This document shows, in pieces, positions 63,101-64,000 of a stretch of DNA of 64,000 nt. The stretch comes from Candidatus Sulfotelmatobacter sp. (lineage in GTDB: Bacteria; Acidobacteriota; Terriglobia; Terriglobales; Acidobacteriaceae), in assembly GCA_036500765.1 (NCBI GenBank), contig DASYBM010000009.1:62001-126000 (forward strand), in the 5' to 3' direction. Position 1 is the stretch's first letter, and the number at the start of each line of letters is the position of its first letter. The notes below the pieces were generated by a model. That model saw nothing but the letters and a program-made list of their open reading frames with translations. It searched no databases and was not told the origin of the DNA. A program made the position numbers and the translations under genes.

Positions 63101-63345
63101 TAAACTCGGCGCGCGCGCAGTATGATTCCGTCTACGGCAAGATTATCAGCGACTGGAACGGCACGCCCTCCGGACCATTCTCTCTGCGCGTGACGATACC
63201 CGCCAATGCTTCCGCGAAAATCTACTTGCCGGCGATTGCCGGAACGCATGTTACCGTGGATGGAAATGCCGTAAACGTGCAGCCGGAGGACGGATCTCTG
63301 CTAGTCCGAGTCGGATCGGGATCCTACACCTTCGAGGTCAAGTGA
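60160..63345 (+). CDS. Exported alpha-L-rhamnosidase (GH78)
   Basis: A 1,061-residue secreted glycoside hydrolase. Signal peptide RLAIAIATLLATASAAP, an N-terminal fibronectin-like domain (VHLRCEYRVNPLGIDQVAPH and SWQ), jelly-roll domains (SARLYATALGSYRIFLNG is conserved), and the (alpha/alpha)6 catalytic domain with CPQRDERLGWMGDAGVF near residue 644, the GH78 acid motif, then TWWERWNGDTGDPAMNSYNH. It removes terminal rhamnose from glycans or plant glycosides. GTG 60160 is chosen since GGAG lies 7 nt upstream; the frame reaches 60097. It is divergent from the FMN oxidase gene. Confidence 0.94.
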   Translation: MNRNPIFRLAIAIATLLATASAAPVHLRCEYRVNPLGIDQVAPHLSWQSDSAERDWKQAAFQISVSSTPEQLRSDIADVWDSGKIVSDASVGIVYAGPVPQSRRRYYWKVRVWDTTGQVSESTEIAWWEMGLLQPTDWAAKWIRWKNPDDPLDGQGIRWIWVKGQDALAAVPKTAASFRVTVRLSEKPREAALFVAARGSFTALVNGHEVGGKREWNAFDRREITDPLVMGKNLIEIKFSAPDAPQWAPNQGAKTTIAALAGLVKITLRNGSVKRIPTDGHWQAKLENSNRWYSVEAMSDLTDKRLGDSGPLPQPAAYLRRNFSIAKNIRSARLYATALGSYRIFLNGNTVDQSVLTPEFTDYRKRVLYRTYDVTTQLANGENAIGALLGDGWYGSPLTWVGTHFFAPPLRFQAQLEINYSDGSHESIVTDGSWKAAASPIVRSDLYAGEVYDARLEQQGWDKAGFDDARWTAAAVSDAPPIAITSQIDSPAQIVATLAPKQISQPATGTFIFDMGQNMVGWAKLKVNGKVGTRVRLRFAEILNADSTIYTANLRNADATDWYILRGGGEETFSPHFTFHGFRYVEVTGYPGTPTLDSIQGEVVSSLSGDPAAKLTTSSELVNRMWSIGIWGQRGNFLSVPTDCPQRDERLGWMGDAGVFWRTGTYNFDIAAFSQKFAQDIADAQNRQGAFSNVSPNTMPSTIDATDDPPADSDRVGAPGWGDAGVIIPWTTWMQYGDKAIIEQNWDAMQRWMEFIQSSNSDFLRKNGDGPDYADWLAPDDRTNKDLLATAYWALIAKMMSQMAHGLGKDADARRYDDLAQNIRVAFQKAYITEDGGVGTGTQTSYVVALYTGMAPKPLEPLLVKRLVDDIEARNWHLSTGFLGTPFLLFTLADHGRSDVAYRLLLNSDYPSWGYMLSKGATTWWERWNGDTGDPAMNSYNHYAFGSVMAWVYRAVAGIDTETNVPGFKEIAIRPHLDARINSARAQYDSVYGKIISDWNGTPSGPFSLRVTIPANASAKIYLPAIAGTHVTVDGNAVNVQPEDGSLLVRVGSGSYTFEVK

Positions 63346-63394
63346 TCCAAAGTTAACGCTCGAAACCAAGCGCTGATCTTCAGTTAAAGTCGGG

Positions 63395-64000
63395 TTAATG
63401 TATGGTTCTTTCGCCCTTTCGCACGGCGGGAGCGCTGGTTGATCCCTGAAACTTCGCCTCGCCAAGCTTCGTAATCCACAGCCCTGAGTGAATGTCGTTG
63501 AAGTACATCAAGCTGTTGAGCAATGGGCTGTCGCAAGTCACCGAGCAGGGTTGTCCTCCCCAGGTGAACGGCAGATTCGGCCGGAAGCCTTTGCTGTCGC
63601 CGGTCCAGAAGCGGGCAATTTCGCGGCCCTGGCGATAGAGATCGCCACGGAGTTCTCCAGAAATATCGAGAACGCGCGCGCCGCCGCTGTAATAGCCTTC
63701 GTACAGCATGTCGTTGGCGGCCCAGAAATTGTGCGATCCGCCTTCCGGCACTTCGTACTGCGCGACCTCCCGCGGATGCTTGATATCGGAAACGTCCATC
63801 ACGTGGCAGATTGCGCGCACCGGAATGCGATCACGATCCTGAAGATGAAAAATCGCGGGAAACACTTCGTCGCCCACAAACAAATAATTTTTGTAGCGGA
63901 ACACGCTGTGCGTGCCCGCGAGCCAGCCGTCGCCGTATAGCTCGTAATGGTTGAATCGATACTGGCTCACCAGTTTCGGATTCCCCGGACTGCCGCCTGC
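63395..64000 (-). CDS. LVIVD-repeat propeller protein, C-terminal part
   Basis: Partial gene that runs off the right edge; the reading frame is still open at base 64000, so the N-terminus is missing. About 201 residues are visible with propeller strands such as HSVFRYKNYLFVGDEVF, CHVMDVSDIKHPREVAQYEV, GGARVLDISGELRGDLYRQG and SGLWITKLG. This fits the LVIVD-repeat family of exported propellers. It converges on the rhamnosidase gene with 49 bp between. No catalytic residues can be identified, and the true start cannot be seen. Confidence 0.8.
   Translation of the reverse strand, partial: AGGSPGNPKLVSQYRFNHYELYGDGWLAGTHSVFRYKNYLFVGDEVFPAIFHLQDRDRIPVRAICHVMDVSDIKHPREVAQYEVPEGGSHNFWAANDMLYEGYYSGGARVLDISGELRGDLYRQGREIARFWTGDSKGFRPNLPFTWGGQPCSVTCDSPLLNSLMYFNDIHSGLWITKLGEAKFQGSTSAPAVRKGERTIH

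Overview
The window looks like chromosomal DNA of a free-living, GC-rich member of the Acidobacteriota, most likely class Terriglobia. The signs are a serine/threonine kinase fused to a TolB-like propeller, tandem GloVer-repeat proteins, a VWFA-related exported protein, DUF2934 and DUF2911 proteins, many exported beta-propellers, a VPS10/BNR protein of about 1,070 residues, and Tat-exported Gfo/Idh/MocA oxidoreductases. This placement is inferred from gene content; there is no rRNA gene. No phage, insertion sequence, CRISPR array or plasmid gene is visible.

Layout. 0.1-5 kb: a minus-strand operon of two CBS-tailed ClC chloride transporters flanking a TPR membrane protein, then an autoregulated-looking MarR gene. 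5.7-18.3 kb: purB, a kelch protein, a kinase-propeller receptor, DinB, phoU with a PhoB-like regulator, PEP carboxylase and a DUF2911 protein. 18.6-24.9 kb: the imuA-imuB-dnaE2 mutagenesis cassette, with dispersed repeats in frame inside its genes and in both junctions. 24.9-35.2 kb: a phosphoesterase/nucleotidyltransferase pair, a cytochrome c-sorbosone dehydrogenase fusion, and a run of exported propeller and GloVer proteins. Next come tRNA-Glu, a DUF2934 protein and a cytochrome c maturation operon (ccmF-ccmH-ccmI-like-unknown). 40.8-50 kb: a PUA/EVE-like orphan, htpX, a MoxR ATPase, DUF4149, tag, a SYLF protein, a VWA protein and a MarR-membrane-hydrolase-MFS operon. 50-64 kb: exported proteins and a sugar-processing neighbourhood (DUF1080, two Tat-type Gfo/Idh/MocA proteins, an exported TIM-barrel isomerase, a flavin 2-hydroxyacid oxidase, a GH78 rhamnosidase) that fits periplasmic glycoside oxidation and breakdown. 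A partial LVIVD protein closes the window.

The most unusual feature is repeat ecology. A two-hairpin REP-like family, a 28-nt module twice found inside the loop of that hairpin, and short-word elements often bounded by inverted repeats lie both between genes and inside open reading frames. The coding copies keep the frame, most densely in the mutasome. Several genes also lack a Shine-Dalgarno sequence and have a -10-like hexamer 6-10 nt before the start codon, which suggests leaderless mRNAs. All functions are inferred from sequence alone.
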